Shown: one piece after another, positions 48,166 through 58,565 of the stretch
Position numbering within the stretch: the first letter of the stretch is position 1
Layout of the letters: every line of letters starts with the position of its first letter
DNA from: Kribbella catacumbae DSM 19601
GTDB lineage: Bacteria > Actinomycetota > Actinomycetes > Propionibacteriales > Kribbellaceae
Length of the DNA stretch: 64,000 nt
NCBI RefSeq assembly: GCF_000372465.1
Contig: NZ_AQUZ01000019.1
Span: 71,933 to 135,932 of the forward strand
Direction: 5' to 3'
Notes under the pieces: model-generated
Told to the model about the DNA's origin: nothing
Database searches by the model: none
Seen by the model: the letters and a program-made list of their open reading frames with translations, nothing else
Translations under genes and position numbers: made by a program

Positions 48166-48888
48166 ACCCCAGACATCTCAACGCCTGCCAACGTTGTCCG
48201 AACATGTCCTTGACCTGCACAAACGTCGATTCCCAGTTGCCGCTAGCTCGCATCATCAAGCAGTGTCTGTTGGTCAAAGCGGCCAGCAAAGCGGTCAGTG
48301 GGCCTGGCTCACATGCGGCCGCCTTGCATGGCGTCTTGTAGTTGATCAGTGGCCTGACCTCGGCGCAGGCCCGACGCGGTTCGTGGATGGGTCTTGACCC
48401 CCGAATTGGCCCACTACCGATTCAACCCTGCGATGTTGGCTCTTGACATCGGCCGCATGTGACGCTAACCGACACGAATCGCTTCATCGGCTGAGTGATC
48501 TGCGAGCCCGCGACACCCCTTTGTGCGGTAACAGAACGGCGCAACCTGCGATATGAAGTAAGTCGGGTCGCAGAGGCTGCGTGTTGGAAGAACGCGCTTG
48601 CTCGTACGAGCCGAGATGGGGGCAAGGGGACGTGAGATCAAGGTTCGTTGTGAACGTGCGGAGGCACCGAACCCGAGGACGGGCAACGATGCCAGGAGGC
48701 CTCTGGGTCGTCTATGGTGCAAACTATGCCGGAGCACAGCGTACGGCTGGAATACCAGACTGCGTTGATGTGACAGAAGATGTGCTTCCGTGTGGCGTGC
48801 TGCCCGTCGCGGCGCAAACTTCGTCCGACCACTGCGGGCGAGACATCCTTGCTAGTCAACCAGGTAGCGTGCACAGGGTGGTCACATA
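48166..48888. other. 723-bp gap between att site and defence genes
   Basis: No gene with a ribosome site is visible on either strand. TTGACA at 48443-48448 followed after 17 bases by TAACCG could be a weak promoter facing the dpd operon, 440 bases upstream of its first start. The rest may hold regulatory DNA or att flanks. Confidence 0.35.
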
Positions 48889-51800
48889 GTGGCGCTCGTG
48901 GTCGGCAACCTCGTCACCTTCCCTTCTGCACCGGGGATTGGACGAGTCGCAGAGATCGAGGACGCTGAAGTCAGCGTCGAGTTTTTCGAGTCGGCTGCAG
49001 AACCATCAGCACAGACCTTCTTACGCGGGAGTGCCGATGTACACCGGGTTTCCCTAGGCGAGCAAACGCGAGTCTTCGTCCTCGATAGGAACGACCGCTG
49101 GCGGGCCGGCAGGGTCGTGGGTGGCGGGCCAGACACCTACTTTGTGCGAATGCCGAACTTTCGCGGGGACGTCGACATCGCCGAGTCTCGTCTCCGCGTC
49201 CGTTGGGAGAAGCCGCCGCGCGATCCGCTGCAGGTACTGCTCTCCGGGGCCAACGAGACTCCGCGCTTCCGCGACGTCCGGGAGCCGGTCCGGCGATTGC
49301 TAATAGCCGAGCGGGCTGCAACGGCCTCGGCCACCGGAATCATGTCATCCGGTGTCCGGATGCATGCCCACCAGATCAATGCAGCGCTCCAGATCATTCG
49401 AGACCCCGTGCAGCGGTATCTCCTCGCCGACGAAGTCGGAATGGGAAAGACCATCCAAGCAGGACTAGTCATTCGTCAGATCCTTCACGACCTGCCCGGT
49501 CGCCGGGTCGGCGTCCTCGCTCCGGACGCATTAGTGGGTCAGTGGAGGGCAGAACTGCGCGAGAAGTTTCACCTCAGTGATTTCCCGACCGAGGCCGGGG
49601 AGTATCCGGTCCGCATCCTCGGCCACAGCCACGTGGAGGAGTGGGGCAGCTTCTCTGATCTCGACCTCCTAGTCGTCGACGAAGCGCACCTGTTGGCCCG
49701 CACCACCGGGCCCGACGAATCGCCGTACCGCGAACTCGCCGCGATCGCGCACGCCGCGCCACGACTGCTGATGCTGTCGGCCACACCGTTCTCGCGAGGC
49801 CCTCTCACTCACTTGGCCCTGTTACACCTTCTGGATCCGGCCCTATTCCGCTGGGAGGACCTCGGATCCTTCGAGCGTTTATTGGAGAATAGGCACGCGC
49901 TAGCCCTTGCTGTTTTCGGTCTCGACGAAGATCCGGACGTCGACAACCCGGAACTCCTACAACTCCAGTTCGACCAGATACGGGAGAACTTGCCAGCGGA
50001 CGAGGTGCTCCAGGCAGCAATCAATCGCGCCATGGCTGCTTACGGCCCGGACGGCACGGCGCCGGAGGACGTGGACGCCGCGGAGTTGCGCCTCGCCGTC
50101 GCTGCGGTGCGCGCGCACGTCTCGGAGACCTATCGGCTGCACCAGCGCGTGATTCGGAACCGCCGCCACGTAGTCGAGAAGCAGAGTCTGGACGACGAGG
50201 GGATGCTGACACCGTTCGAGTTCACCGGCCGATCCCGCCCGAAGGTCGCGCGTTCGGACGACGACGAAATCCAGGCAGGAGCGGCCGCGGTCGCCGCGTG
50301 GGCTTCGCGGTGCACGGACGCCGTCCTCGACGTGGGCATCGACCCGCTGACGTACGGGCGCGCCTTGGCTGTTCTGGTCTCCCGTCTCGGTGGCTCGATC
50401 GACGATGTCTGCGCCGTCCTCGAACACCGCCTCGGCGGAGACGCTTCGTCGGCAGCCCTGCTGCTTGCTGAGACGGAGGTGCTCGATGCGGCGCCGGTCC
50501 TCCCCTTCGAAGCAGAGGTACTGGGCAACGCACGCAACGCGATTGGCGGGCGAGCGGTCCATGTGCTCGCTGACATGATCGCTAGACGCACGCCCCCGAT
50601 GAGGAAGGCGGTTGTGTTCTGCGGGCGCGGCTCACTGGCGGCCGGTCTTGCTGCGGCGCTCTGCACTGACGATCGAGTCAAGTATGCGCACACGCACGTG
50701 GCGAGCCAGACCGATGACGAACGCGAAGATGCCGTGGCCGCATGGCTCGTCTCGGGCGGTGTGCTCGTCGTGGACGACACTGGCGACGTCGGAAGGAATT
50801 TCCAGCAGGCTGATCTCGCCTTCCACCTTCGACTGCCGGCGAACCCAAACGTACTCGAGCAGCGGATCGGCCGGATCGACCGCTATGGCCACGAGAGCAC
50901 CGCTCAGCAGTACGTCATCGCGGACGACGACGGCGACGGCATCACTTCGGCCTGGCTCGGCGCGTTGGTTCGGGCCTTCGGGATTTTCGATACCTCCATC
51001 TCAGCTCTACAAGAGGTTGTCGACGACCTCACCGACATAGCTTGGACCGGCCTCCTTCGGGACGGCGTCGAGGCACTGGTCGACATGCAGGAGTCGATCG
51101 CCGTCGACCTGGCCAAGGAGAAACGGCGCATCAACGAACTCGACGCATTGGAGTTGAGCTACGGCGGAAACGAGAGCGGACAGAAACTCGCTAAGGCGAT
51201 CGCTGAGTACGAGGCAGATGCCGTCGGGATCGAAAGGGCATTCCGGGGACTGATCGAAGGTGGAGAAGGGTTTCGGTTTGTCAGCAAGCCCAATAAGGAT
51301 GGCAGCATTCACTTCCATCACAGCGAGTCCGACAAGCCGCTGCTCAGCGCAAGATTGCTGGGCAGGTTGTTGAACGTGGAGTACGCGCGTACCGGGTACT
51401 TCGACCGCTGGCGACTGGTCCCTGGTCGAGCCCTGTTCCGACGCGGAAACCCGTTCGTAGATGGACTGGAGGATCTGCTTAATCTCGACGACCGTGGCCA
51501 GGCAGTTGCGATGTGGCGGCTCGACCGGGCATGGCCACACGATCCGCTTGCGTTCTTCGGCTTTGACTTCCTCATCGAGGCGAACGTCGAGCCGATCCTG
51601 GCCGTGCTCGGCCGCGACAGAGAGGCAGTACCGATCGCCCGCAGGCGGGCAGACGCAGCCTTTCCGCCACAGCACCAGCGCATCTGGGTGCCGATCACCA
51701 ACAAGAAGCCAGTGACGGACGTCCGTCTCATCGCGTACCTCGGGGAGCCCCTTCTCAAGAACCGCGACGTAAACCTCAACTCCAGCCGGATCCCAGCGCT

Positions 51801-52125
51801 GCATACGCTTGTGGGCGGCGGCCAGCAACTTGCCTCCGTAGCTGAGGCCTGCCTCGGAGCCGCACGGACCCGAGTGGATCAGGTTGCCGACGTCGTCGAG
51901 GCATCCAAGCGCGCCACAAAACAGGTGGCTCTAGAGACGGAGGTCCTGCTCGCGCGCAGTGGTGCGCGTGCGATGGCTTCCAGTCTTGTCACCGATCCAG
52001 AGGCTATGGAAGCCGAGGTCAAGTTGAGCCATGCCATCGAGGACGGTGTCACCTCGCCTGTTGTCGGGCTCACGGGCGTGAGCGTTGTTGTCCTGTCCGC
52101 CCAGTCCTACACCGACTATGTCTAG
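48889..52125 (+). CDS. dpdE: DpdE: SNF2-family helicase of the 7-deazaguanine restriction system
   Basis: The protein has 1078 residues; GTG start with AGGGTGG upstream. An N-terminal SH3/Tudor-like section (about 1-110) precedes a complete superfamily-2 motor: Walker A DEVGMGKT (Lys187), DEAH at 264-267, LMLSATPF (motif III), and motif VI QRIGRIDR (658-665). It is an SNF2/RapA-type DNA translocase rather than a true unwinder, by family rule. It is first of seven genes joined by overlaps or single-digit gaps. The gene order SNF2 helicase, RecQ helicase, small protein, ATPase, small protein, DUF1998-like helicase, PLD nuclease fits dpdE to dpdK. Confidence 0.8.
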   Translation: MALVVGNLVTFPSAPGIGRVAEIEDAEVSVEFFESAAEPSAQTFLRGSADVHRVSLGEQTRVFVLDRNDRWRAGRVVGGGPDTYFVRMPNFRGDVDIAESRLRVRWEKPPRDPLQVLLSGANETPRFRDVREPVRRLLIAERAATASATGIMSSGVRMHAHQINAALQIIRDPVQRYLLADEVGMGKTIQAGLVIRQILHDLPGRRVGVLAPDALVGQWRAELREKFHLSDFPTEAGEYPVRILGHSHVEEWGSFSDLDLLVVDEAHLLARTTGPDESPYRELAAIAHAAPRLLMLSATPFSRGPLTHLALLHLLDPALFRWEDLGSFERLLENRHALALAVFGLDEDPDVDNPELLQLQFDQIRENLPADEVLQAAINRAMAAYGPDGTAPEDVDAAELRLAVAAVRAHVSETYRLHQRVIRNRRHVVEKQSLDDEGMLTPFEFTGRSRPKVARSDDDEIQAGAAAVAAWASRCTDAVLDVGIDPLTYGRALAVLVSRLGGSIDDVCAVLEHRLGGDASSAALLLAETEVLDAAPVLPFEAEVLGNARNAIGGRAVHVLADMIARRTPPMRKAVVFCGRGSLAAGLAAALCTDDRVKYAHTHVASQTDDEREDAVAAWLVSGGVLVVDDTGDVGRNFQQADLAFHLRLPANPNVLEQRIGRIDRYGHESTAQQYVIADDDGDGITSAWLGALVRAFGIFDTSISALQEVVDDLTDIAWTGLLRDGVEALVDMQESIAVDLAKEKRRINELDALELSYGGNESGQKLAKAIAEYEADAVGIERAFRGLIEGGEGFRFVSKPNKDGSIHFHHSESDKPLLSARLLGRLLNVEYARTGYFDRWRLVPGRALFRRGNPFVDGLEDLLNLDDRGQAVAMWRLDRAWPHDPLAFFGFDFLIEANVEPILAVLGRDREAVPIARRRADAAFPPQHQRIWVPITNKKPVTDVRLIAYLGEPLLKNRDVNLNSSRIPALHTLVGGGQQLASVAEACLGAARTRVDQVADVVEASKRATKQVALETEVLLARSGARAMASSLVTDPEAMEAEVKLSHAIEDGVTSPVVGLTGVSVVVLSAQSYTDYV

Positions 52126-54691
52126 TCAGGACCTGGCCACGCTGCAGGCCACTATTGACCAGTGGCCCGATGTGTCCCTGCCCCCCGATGGCCAGCACCT
52201 GAGTGACGCGTGCCGGCGTGCCCTGGACGCATTGCCGGGCTTGATCGACGGCACATCTGGATGGATCGACGTCACCTCATTGCTGCGCCAGGTGCTCCTC
52301 ACGAGCGAGGTCACCTACGGCGGTATGCCCTCGCTGAGGGTGCCGACCACCGACTCCTGGCCGACCGTGGACCAGTGGCGTGATGTCGCCTGCGCAGCAG
52401 TGCCTACCCCAGGCGATCGGATTCGAATTACGGCCAGCGACTGGGCCCCGCCGAGTTCGGTGGCGGGTTACGGCATCGGAGACGACCTCGCGCGGGAGCA
52501 GGTGCGGGAGGTCTACCGCGACAGGGATCGCGTGTGGCAAAACGAATTGCCCCCGGACCCGTTTTGGGCGACCGCACACCAGGGTTTTGGTGCTTATCGG
52601 GGCGAACCTCAGCGGCAGGCCGCTCGTGCAGCCGTTTTAAGCGACGGCAACTCGGTTGTAATCGCCCTCCCGACAGGCCGAGGCAAGACGGCTGTCGCGT
52701 GGTCCAAAACCCTCTTGTCGTACACGGGTGTCACTGTCGTGATTGTTCCGACGGTGGTTCTCGCACTCGATATGGAGCGACGAACGATCGAGGTCGAAAG
52801 GGAACTCAAACGGTCGCTTAGTCCGGTGAAGCGTTTCGCCTATGTCGGAGCGATGGATCCGGAGGTCAAGAAGCACCTGCGGGCCGCGGTTCGTATTGGG
52901 GCTCAGCGGATCATCTACACCTCGCCAGAGGCGTTCGTCTCTGGACTCTCCGGAGCGGTCGCACAGGCCGCCCGAGATGGCAACTTGCAGCAGATCATCA
53001 TCGACGAGGCGCATCTCGTCGACCAGTGGGGTAGTGACTTCCGGCCCGAGTTCCAGACCATGCCCGGCCTCATTCGCGATGCCTATGCCCAAGCTCCAGA
53101 AACCCAGAAACCATCGGTGCTCCTCCTGAGCGCCACCCTGGCCCAACGCGCCGTCGATGTGCTTACCCGGCTCTTCCAGGTCGGAGATCGCCCGGTCGAT
53201 CTAGTGTGGGGATCGGAAGTGCGTGTCGAACCGACCTATTTCTTCGGACGCCACAAAACCGAAGACGCCCGGGTGGCGGCGGTGCTCGAAGCAGTCAAGC
53301 GTCTGCCGCGCCCGCTGATCCTCTACACAACGAAGGTGGAAGACGCTGAGCAGTGGGCCGCACGGTTGCGTCAGGCTGGCCTTAGGCGTGTAGATGCGAT
53401 CACAGGTAAGTCGTCTGACGAGGTGCGGCGGACCGTCATGCAGCGCTGGCGGGGGGAAGCAACGAACGGTGGAGCCGTTGCGACGACTCTCGACGTCGTT
53501 GTCGGGACGTCAGCTTTCGGACTGGGGTTGGACATGCCGAACGTCAGAACGGTGCTTCACGCCTGCCTACCCGAGACGATCGACCGCTACTACCAGGAGG
53601 TAGGCCGCGGCGGTCGCGACGGCAGACCCTCGGTCGCATATCTCGCGCAGGCGCCGGACGATCTCGAGATTGCTGTGTCGCTCAACAACGTTACGATGAT
53701 CGGCGACGAACTCGGCTGGAAGCGCTGGGAGTCCATGCGGCAGAGCGCCGAAGTGGTGGGCCATTTCCGCTATCGGATCCGGAAGGACATCCTCCCGCCG
53801 TACCTCGACGTGGGCTACAAGAGATCCGCGCTATGGAATGTCCGCACCCTCACCCTACTTGCCCAGGCAGGCGTAATCGACATGCGCGCTCCGCGTTTGA
53901 CGCTCGCCCCGGGCCTATCCGAGGAGGAGAAGGAAGCGCGACGGGAAGAGTTCTACGCTCAGGCCGAATCGTTCATCGAGTTCGAACTCCGTGACGGCCG
54001 GTTGCTGGAAGAGAACTCGTGGAAGGCAGCTGTCCGTGAAGTGCGGTCGGCAGTTCGTGCGGCGCAGTCTGCGGCTCTGACCTCCCTGCGACACGCGACC
54101 GAGGGTGGTTCCTGTGTCGGCCGGACGATTGCGCACCACTACAAAGTCCGGGTGCATAACGGCGTGCTCTTGACCAACGCCGCCTGCCGGGGTTGTCCCT
54201 CATGCCGACGGGATCCGTCGGGGAGTCCGGGCATCCATCCCCTGGAGCCGAGTCCGCCACTCCCGTGGCCGGACCCGTCGCGCGACAGGTTGGCACACTG
54301 GCGGAGTGGCGCGAGTTTCGTTTTCATCCACTACTCGCCTGGAGAGAACCTGAGCGCTTTGTTCACTCGCATGGCCGAGCGTCATCTCCGCGTCTGGAGG
54401 GTCAGTCGTGAGATCGCCGAACGACTGCAGCGCGACGTCGGCAAAGTGCCAATCGTCCACGACGACCCCGATGCGTCCTCCTCACTTCTCGACCTGTACG
54501 CCGGCCCGGTCGCGGTGGTGTTGACTGCGCCGGAGGTTCCCTCCGACGTATGGGCGCGGATCGGATCCGGGCTGCCTACCTATCTGATCGGGCCTGCCGG
54601 GACCATGAACCCGGACAGGCCAGGAACCCGACTGCAGGACGCGGCAGACGGGCCATGCGTGTCGGCACGTACGTTGCTGAAAGGGATGTAG
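52118..54691 (+). CDS. dpdF: DpdF: RecQ-like DNA helicase
   Basis: The protein has 857 residues. The ATG at 52118 overlaps the dpdE stop by 8 bases. RecQ-type motifs are complete: LPTGRGKTA (Lys190), IIDEAHLVDQWGSDFRPEF (DEAH 296-299), LLLSATLAQRAVDVL, GTSAFGLGLDMPNVRTVLH and QEVGRGGRDGRPS. The C-terminal third has a Cys cluster, CRGCPSCRRDP, likely binding zinc. It presumably unwinds foreign DNA that lacks the modification. It is followed immediately by dpdG. Confidence 0.8.
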   Translation: MSSQDLATLQATIDQWPDVSLPPDGQHLSDACRRALDALPGLIDGTSGWIDVTSLLRQVLLTSEVTYGGMPSLRVPTTDSWPTVDQWRDVACAAVPTPGDRIRITASDWAPPSSVAGYGIGDDLAREQVREVYRDRDRVWQNELPPDPFWATAHQGFGAYRGEPQRQAARAAVLSDGNSVVIALPTGRGKTAVAWSKTLLSYTGVTVVIVPTVVLALDMERRTIEVERELKRSLSPVKRFAYVGAMDPEVKKHLRAAVRIGAQRIIYTSPEAFVSGLSGAVAQAARDGNLQQIIIDEAHLVDQWGSDFRPEFQTMPGLIRDAYAQAPETQKPSVLLLSATLAQRAVDVLTRLFQVGDRPVDLVWGSEVRVEPTYFFGRHKTEDARVAAVLEAVKRLPRPLILYTTKVEDAEQWAARLRQAGLRRVDAITGKSSDEVRRTVMQRWRGEATNGGAVATTLDVVVGTSAFGLGLDMPNVRTVLHACLPETIDRYYQEVGRGGRDGRPSVAYLAQAPDDLEIAVSLNNVTMIGDELGWKRWESMRQSAEVVGHFRYRIRKDILPPYLDVGYKRSALWNVRTLTLLAQAGVIDMRAPRLTLAPGLSEEEKEARREEFYAQAESFIEFELRDGRLLEENSWKAAVREVRSAVRAAQSAALTSLRHATEGGSCVGRTIAHHYKVRVHNGVLLTNAACRGCPSCRRDPSGSPGIHPLEPSPPLPWPDPSRDRLAHWRSGASFVFIHYSPGENLSALFTRMAERHLRVWRVSREIAERLQRDVGKVPIVHDDPDASSSLLDLYAGPVAVVLTAPEVPSDVWARIGSGLPTYLIGPAGTMNPDRPGTRLQDAADGPCVSARTLLKGM

Positions 54692-55543
54692 ATGGAGTAC
54701 CTAAATCCGAGCCCGTCCCCCGCGCTTCCTCAGGCGATGTGGCTCGTATATAGCGCCGCGATGGAACGTCCGGGCACGAGGACGGAGGACCTGTTCGACC
54801 TAGTCGTTCCGACGGCTATTCGTGCAGGGACCCCGAGTGCAGGTGCGCACTTCAGGGCGGCGGTATCTGCGCTGCGAAAACTAGGCGTGCTCGATGAGAA
54901 CAACGGATTGCTGGAGGCCGTGGAAGTCTCAGGGGCGCGAGCATTCCTGCGGGTGCTGCGGCACAGAATCGTGCAACCGCCGGAGTCTTTCAGCGCAGAC
55001 TTCGAAGGTGCGGATGATATCCGCAGAGGTCTGATCTGGCTGATGCGACAGTCTCCCTCGAGAGCGCTCGACTATGAGGACGACGTAGCACCGAAGACCT
55101 CGGTTTTCGTGAACAGCACGCGCTGGAATACCTTCCGGACATGGTGCGATGCTCTCGGTTTCGGCCAAACCGCCCTCAGCGTAATGGCTCAGAGCAAGGC
55201 GGGAAATCATATCGTGCCCAACCCGAGTCGCGCGGTGGTCGACGCCATCGCGAATCCTTTCGGAGACGCACTCCCGCGCGGTGTCCAGTTGCCGATCGGA
55301 CGACTGGTCCAGTTTTTGCGGCAGGAATTGCCAGTTCTTCCCGGGCACCCCAGCGCAACCTATGAGGGTTTAATAGAGGACGAGGACAACGCGCTCCGCG
55401 TGATCGGACTCGCCCTGACCGTAGCCGAGGAAATGAAGGTCCTCACTCTCAAATTTCAGTCCGATCCATCCGGGGTGATGGCACTCCCGGACTCCCAGCA
55501 TGGCGAGACGCGGTACGTCTCCACTGTCACGATCGAGGGATGA
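54692..55543 (+). CDS. dpdG: DpdG-like protein of unknown function
   Basis: The protein has 283 residues; ATG directly after the dpdF stop, with AAAGGGATG as ribosome site inside dpdF. The first about 100 residues look like a winged-helix unit (AHFRAAVSALRKLGVLDENN). The rest is mixed alpha/beta without a known motif. The name rests on position between the RecQ helicase and the large ATPase. A DNA- or partner-binding subunit is likely. Confidence 0.65.
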   Translation: MEYLNPSPSPALPQAMWLVYSAAMERPGTRTEDLFDLVVPTAIRAGTPSAGAHFRAAVSALRKLGVLDENNGLLEAVEVSGARAFLRVLRHRIVQPPESFSADFEGADDIRRGLIWLMRQSPSRALDYEDDVAPKTSVFVNSTRWNTFRTWCDALGFGQTALSVMAQSKAGNHIVPNPSRAVVDAIANPFGDALPRGVQLPIGRLVQFLRQELPVLPGHPSATYEGLIEDEDNALRVIGLALTVAEEMKVLTLKFQSDPSGVMALPDSQHGETRYVSTVTIEG

Positions 55544-55547
55544 ATCG

Positions 55548-58500
55548 ATGACCACCCAGATCAACTTCGTCTGCTGGACGAGCGCGGACGTCACTGCGAC
55601 GATCCCGACGGAGGCTGCAACACCCTCGGCGGAGGTCTTGCTCGCCACCCACGCCCCGCTCCGCATCACGCGGCGAGGCGCGATGGGCGGGCACGCCGAA
55701 ACGGAGATCGTCGATGAGCAGCAGGTGCTGAACGAATTCCTCACCAACGAACCGACGAACGGTGTCCTGGTCGCGCCGGTGCTCGGCGAATCGGGAACAG
55801 GTAAGTCCCACCTGGTCCGGTGGGTTGAAGCGAAACTCGACGCGGACGCACCGGGCCGCCGAATCATCTACCTCCGCAAGACCGACACGAACTTGAAGCA
55901 CGTCGTCGAGCAACTTCTAGTCGGCCAAAAAGGGCCTAAGTTCGAGGAGATCCGCACAAAGCTGGATTCGCTGGGAAGCGGCATCACTCAGGAGACGATG
56001 GAAGGAAGGATCCTTGACTCACTCGCGGAGGCTCTTGAGCAGCACGAAACCTCCGGACCTGCCAAGGCATTGGTCGGTCCGAACGGGCTGGCAGTGTTCT
56101 TCCACGATCCGCTGTTCCGCAAACACCTGCGTCGCGATGGATCCTTCGTGCAACGGCGGGCGCAGCACGCCTTGTATGGGCGTAACGCTGATGAGCCGGA
56201 TATCCCACTGGAGTTCACTGCCGATCAGTTGCCGCTGGATATCGTCGACTTTGCTAATATCGCGGACGCCGCAGCGGCGACGCGAAAGATCTTCACCCGA
56301 CTGACAGCCAACCCACAATTGCAGGCTGACGCCGTCGCGATGATCAATGACCTGCTGCACGTGGCGATCACACGCGCGGTGGGCTTGAGCGTCGGTGACG
56401 TGGCGCAGGCGTTTCTCCAGATGCGCGCGAACCTAGTCGATGACGAGATCATCCTGCTCATCGAGGACGTCGCGCTCATCCAAGGTGTTCGGCGCGACCT
56501 GCTCGATGCAATCGTCGAGCCCGGCGTCGACAAAGGCGTCCGGAAGTACGCCACTATACGAACGATGATGGCGGTCACAACGGGTTACTACAACGAAATC
56601 TTGCCCGAAACCTTCCGATACCGAGCTGACGCGACGGGTCCGCGCTTCATCATTGATCTCGACCTGGCGAGCGAAGCGGCAGACGAGGGACTGTTCGTCG
56701 ACTTCGTTGGTCGATACCTGAATGCTGCGCGCGTCGGCAGGGACAAGTTGGAGAACGCGGCGCCCCAGGTGCTGAACGCATGCGCGAAATGTGACTTCCG
56801 CCCGGCCTGTCACGAGAACTTTGGTGAGTCGAGCGACGGCTACGGTCTTTACCCCTACAACAGACCGGCCATCATGCGTGCGATCAAGACACTCGCAGAC
56901 CGCACTGACAACACCAGAACATTCAACCCACGCCGCGTTCTCGCGAGGGCCGTACGAGACACGCTCGGTGACAACCAGTCCCTGATTACCTCGGGGCAGT
57001 TCCCGCCATCAGACTTCTTGACCGGGCCGGGCCAGGCGGGCCTACCGGCCCTGTCCATGGGCGTTCGGGCCCGTATCGAGGAACTGTACGGCGAGGCTGA
57101 CTCGGGTCGGCTGCAGACGTTGCTTACGTTCTGGGGCGACTCTGGGCGCACTCCGATCTTGCCTGGTGTCCTGACCGCCTTCTCACACGATCCGATTCCA
57201 GCTTTCGTCGATGATGAACGGGGCCCCGATCCGGCTCCTGGGCCAGATCCCCAAACGCTGCCGCCCGCAGTGGTTGCGAAACTCGACTCCATTGAGAAGT
57301 GGTCGACCGGGAGCGCGAACCTGGCTCCCGCTTTAGCGGGCGAGTTGCGTGGCACGGTCCGCGAAGCCCTTCTAGCTCGGCTGGACTGGTTCGATCCCGT
57401 GATCAAGGATCCAGACAGTGGAGCGCTGAAGAAGGCCCTCCCGAACAATGCGGCAGGTGTCTCGATCGAAGGTGCCACCGAGAACATCCAGAACACGAAC
57501 CCGGTGATCGTCGTCCCACGCAACGCACGAATGGGACAGATGTTCTCTGGCCTGGTGCTGCTCAATGCCAGATTCCCCGAGCGTGCCGGCGAGGCACTGC
57601 CGCGCTTAGACGCACTGGTGGCGCCGGCAGTGGATGAGTTGCGCCAGCGGATCGTAGGGGTTCTGGAGATCGACGATGCTTCGCTCATTGAAGCCGCGGC
57701 GTCGTTGCTGTCCGGCGCGGCCTACTGCGGCAGGGTGCCGAGCGCTCCCAAGGACGTCGACCTGCTCAATGCGCTCCTCTGGTCCGACACGAGCCATGTC
57801 AGGGCCGACGCTGCAGTTCGTCGCCCAGACTGGATGGCCGCCTACTCGAACTACGTAAATGCTCGGGTCGCTGTCGTGGAACGGTTCCTCGCCGGGAGCG
57901 GGGCCGCTCAGGGTATCAACGGCGGTGTGCATGTCCTGGACGTGAATCGTCTAGTGCCCTTGGCCCAGGTGGCCTGGAAGAAGGCGAAAGCGGGGGGGAC
58001 CCCAATTCTGCCGGCCTGGTGTAAGAGCTTTGATCTGCAGGCGAACGCACTCAGACGCGCTGCCGTTCCGCAGATCGCACATTGGCAAGGGCTCGTCGAC
58101 AGGGTGCGCGTGCATATGCCCCACGGGGTGAGTTACGTCGAGACAGTGGATGCCATCATCGAGGCCACCAATGCCGGAGGCGACCTCGGACTGGTGAAGG
58201 TAAACAACCTCACCCAGGTTCCCGGGATCAACGCTGCTGCTCGCGAACTCGACGCGTCCTCGATTGTTTCGGTGGAGAGACTGCTGGCCGCCATCGAGAG
58301 CGCGGAAGGCGAAGCGCGGTTAGCCTTGGTCGGCAACGAAGTTGGCGCGGATCTGGACCGAATCGTCGAGTTCCTAGAGTCGTCAGCCGAATGGGTGACT
58401 GCGGGGTTGGCGCAAGCGGAGACTGAGGGCGACGCCGCAACAGACCTCGACGCTAGTCTGGCGGACGCTGTTGCTACATGGTTCGAGATCGTAAACGAGT

Positions 58501-58565
58501 TCAAAGACGATTGTAGCGAGTCGCCGAAGTCCAACGGTTCGGACCAGGATGAGGAGGTGCAGTGA
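55548..58565 (+). CDS. dpdH: DpdH: large P-loop ATPase
   Basis: The protein has 1005 residues from the ATG at 55548, with GAGGGA 9 bases earlier and 4 bases after the dpdG stop. Walker A is GESGTGKSH (Lys86), Walker B EIILLIEDVAL (Glu306, Asp307), so an AAA/STAND-like ATPase. CAKCDFRPACHENFG near residue 407 is a Cys4 zinc-type knuckle. The second half is helical with no catalytic motif. It is likely the recruiting or motor component of the restriction complex. Confidence 0.75.
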   Translation: MTTQINFVCWTSADVTATIPTEAATPSAEVLLATHAPLRITRRGAMGGHAETEIVDEQQVLNEFLTNEPTNGVLVAPVLGESGTGKSHLVRWVEAKLDADAPGRRIIYLRKTDTNLKHVVEQLLVGQKGPKFEEIRTKLDSLGSGITQETMEGRILDSLAEALEQHETSGPAKALVGPNGLAVFFHDPLFRKHLRRDGSFVQRRAQHALYGRNADEPDIPLEFTADQLPLDIVDFANIADAAAATRKIFTRLTANPQLQADAVAMINDLLHVAITRAVGLSVGDVAQAFLQMRANLVDDEIILLIEDVALIQGVRRDLLDAIVEPGVDKGVRKYATIRTMMAVTTGYYNEILPETFRYRADATGPRFIIDLDLASEAADEGLFVDFVGRYLNAARVGRDKLENAAPQVLNACAKCDFRPACHENFGESSDGYGLYPYNRPAIMRAIKTLADRTDNTRTFNPRRVLARAVRDTLGDNQSLITSGQFPPSDFLTGPGQAGLPALSMGVRARIEELYGEADSGRLQTLLTFWGDSGRTPILPGVLTAFSHDPIPAFVDDERGPDPAPGPDPQTLPPAVVAKLDSIEKWSTGSANLAPALAGELRGTVREALLARLDWFDPVIKDPDSGALKKALPNNAAGVSIEGATENIQNTNPVIVVPRNARMGQMFSGLVLLNARFPERAGEALPRLDALVAPAVDELRQRIVGVLEIDDASLIEAAASLLSGAAYCGRVPSAPKDVDLLNALLWSDTSHVRADAAVRRPDWMAAYSNYVNARVAVVERFLAGSGAAQGINGGVHVLDVNRLVPLAQVAWKKAKAGGTPILPAWCKSFDLQANALRRAAVPQIAHWQGLVDRVRVHMPHGVSYVETVDAIIEATNAGGDLGLVKVNNLTQVPGINAAARELDASSIVSVERLLAAIESAEGEARLALVGNEVGADLDRIVEFLESSAEWVTAGLAQAETEGDAATDLDASLADAVATWFEIVNEFKDDCSESPKSNGSDQDEEVQ

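Noticed and set aside
48113..48397. Plus-strand frame starting MQFREPTRGLEPLT
   Set aside because: It is the translation of a tRNA 3' end, a well-known false gene call.
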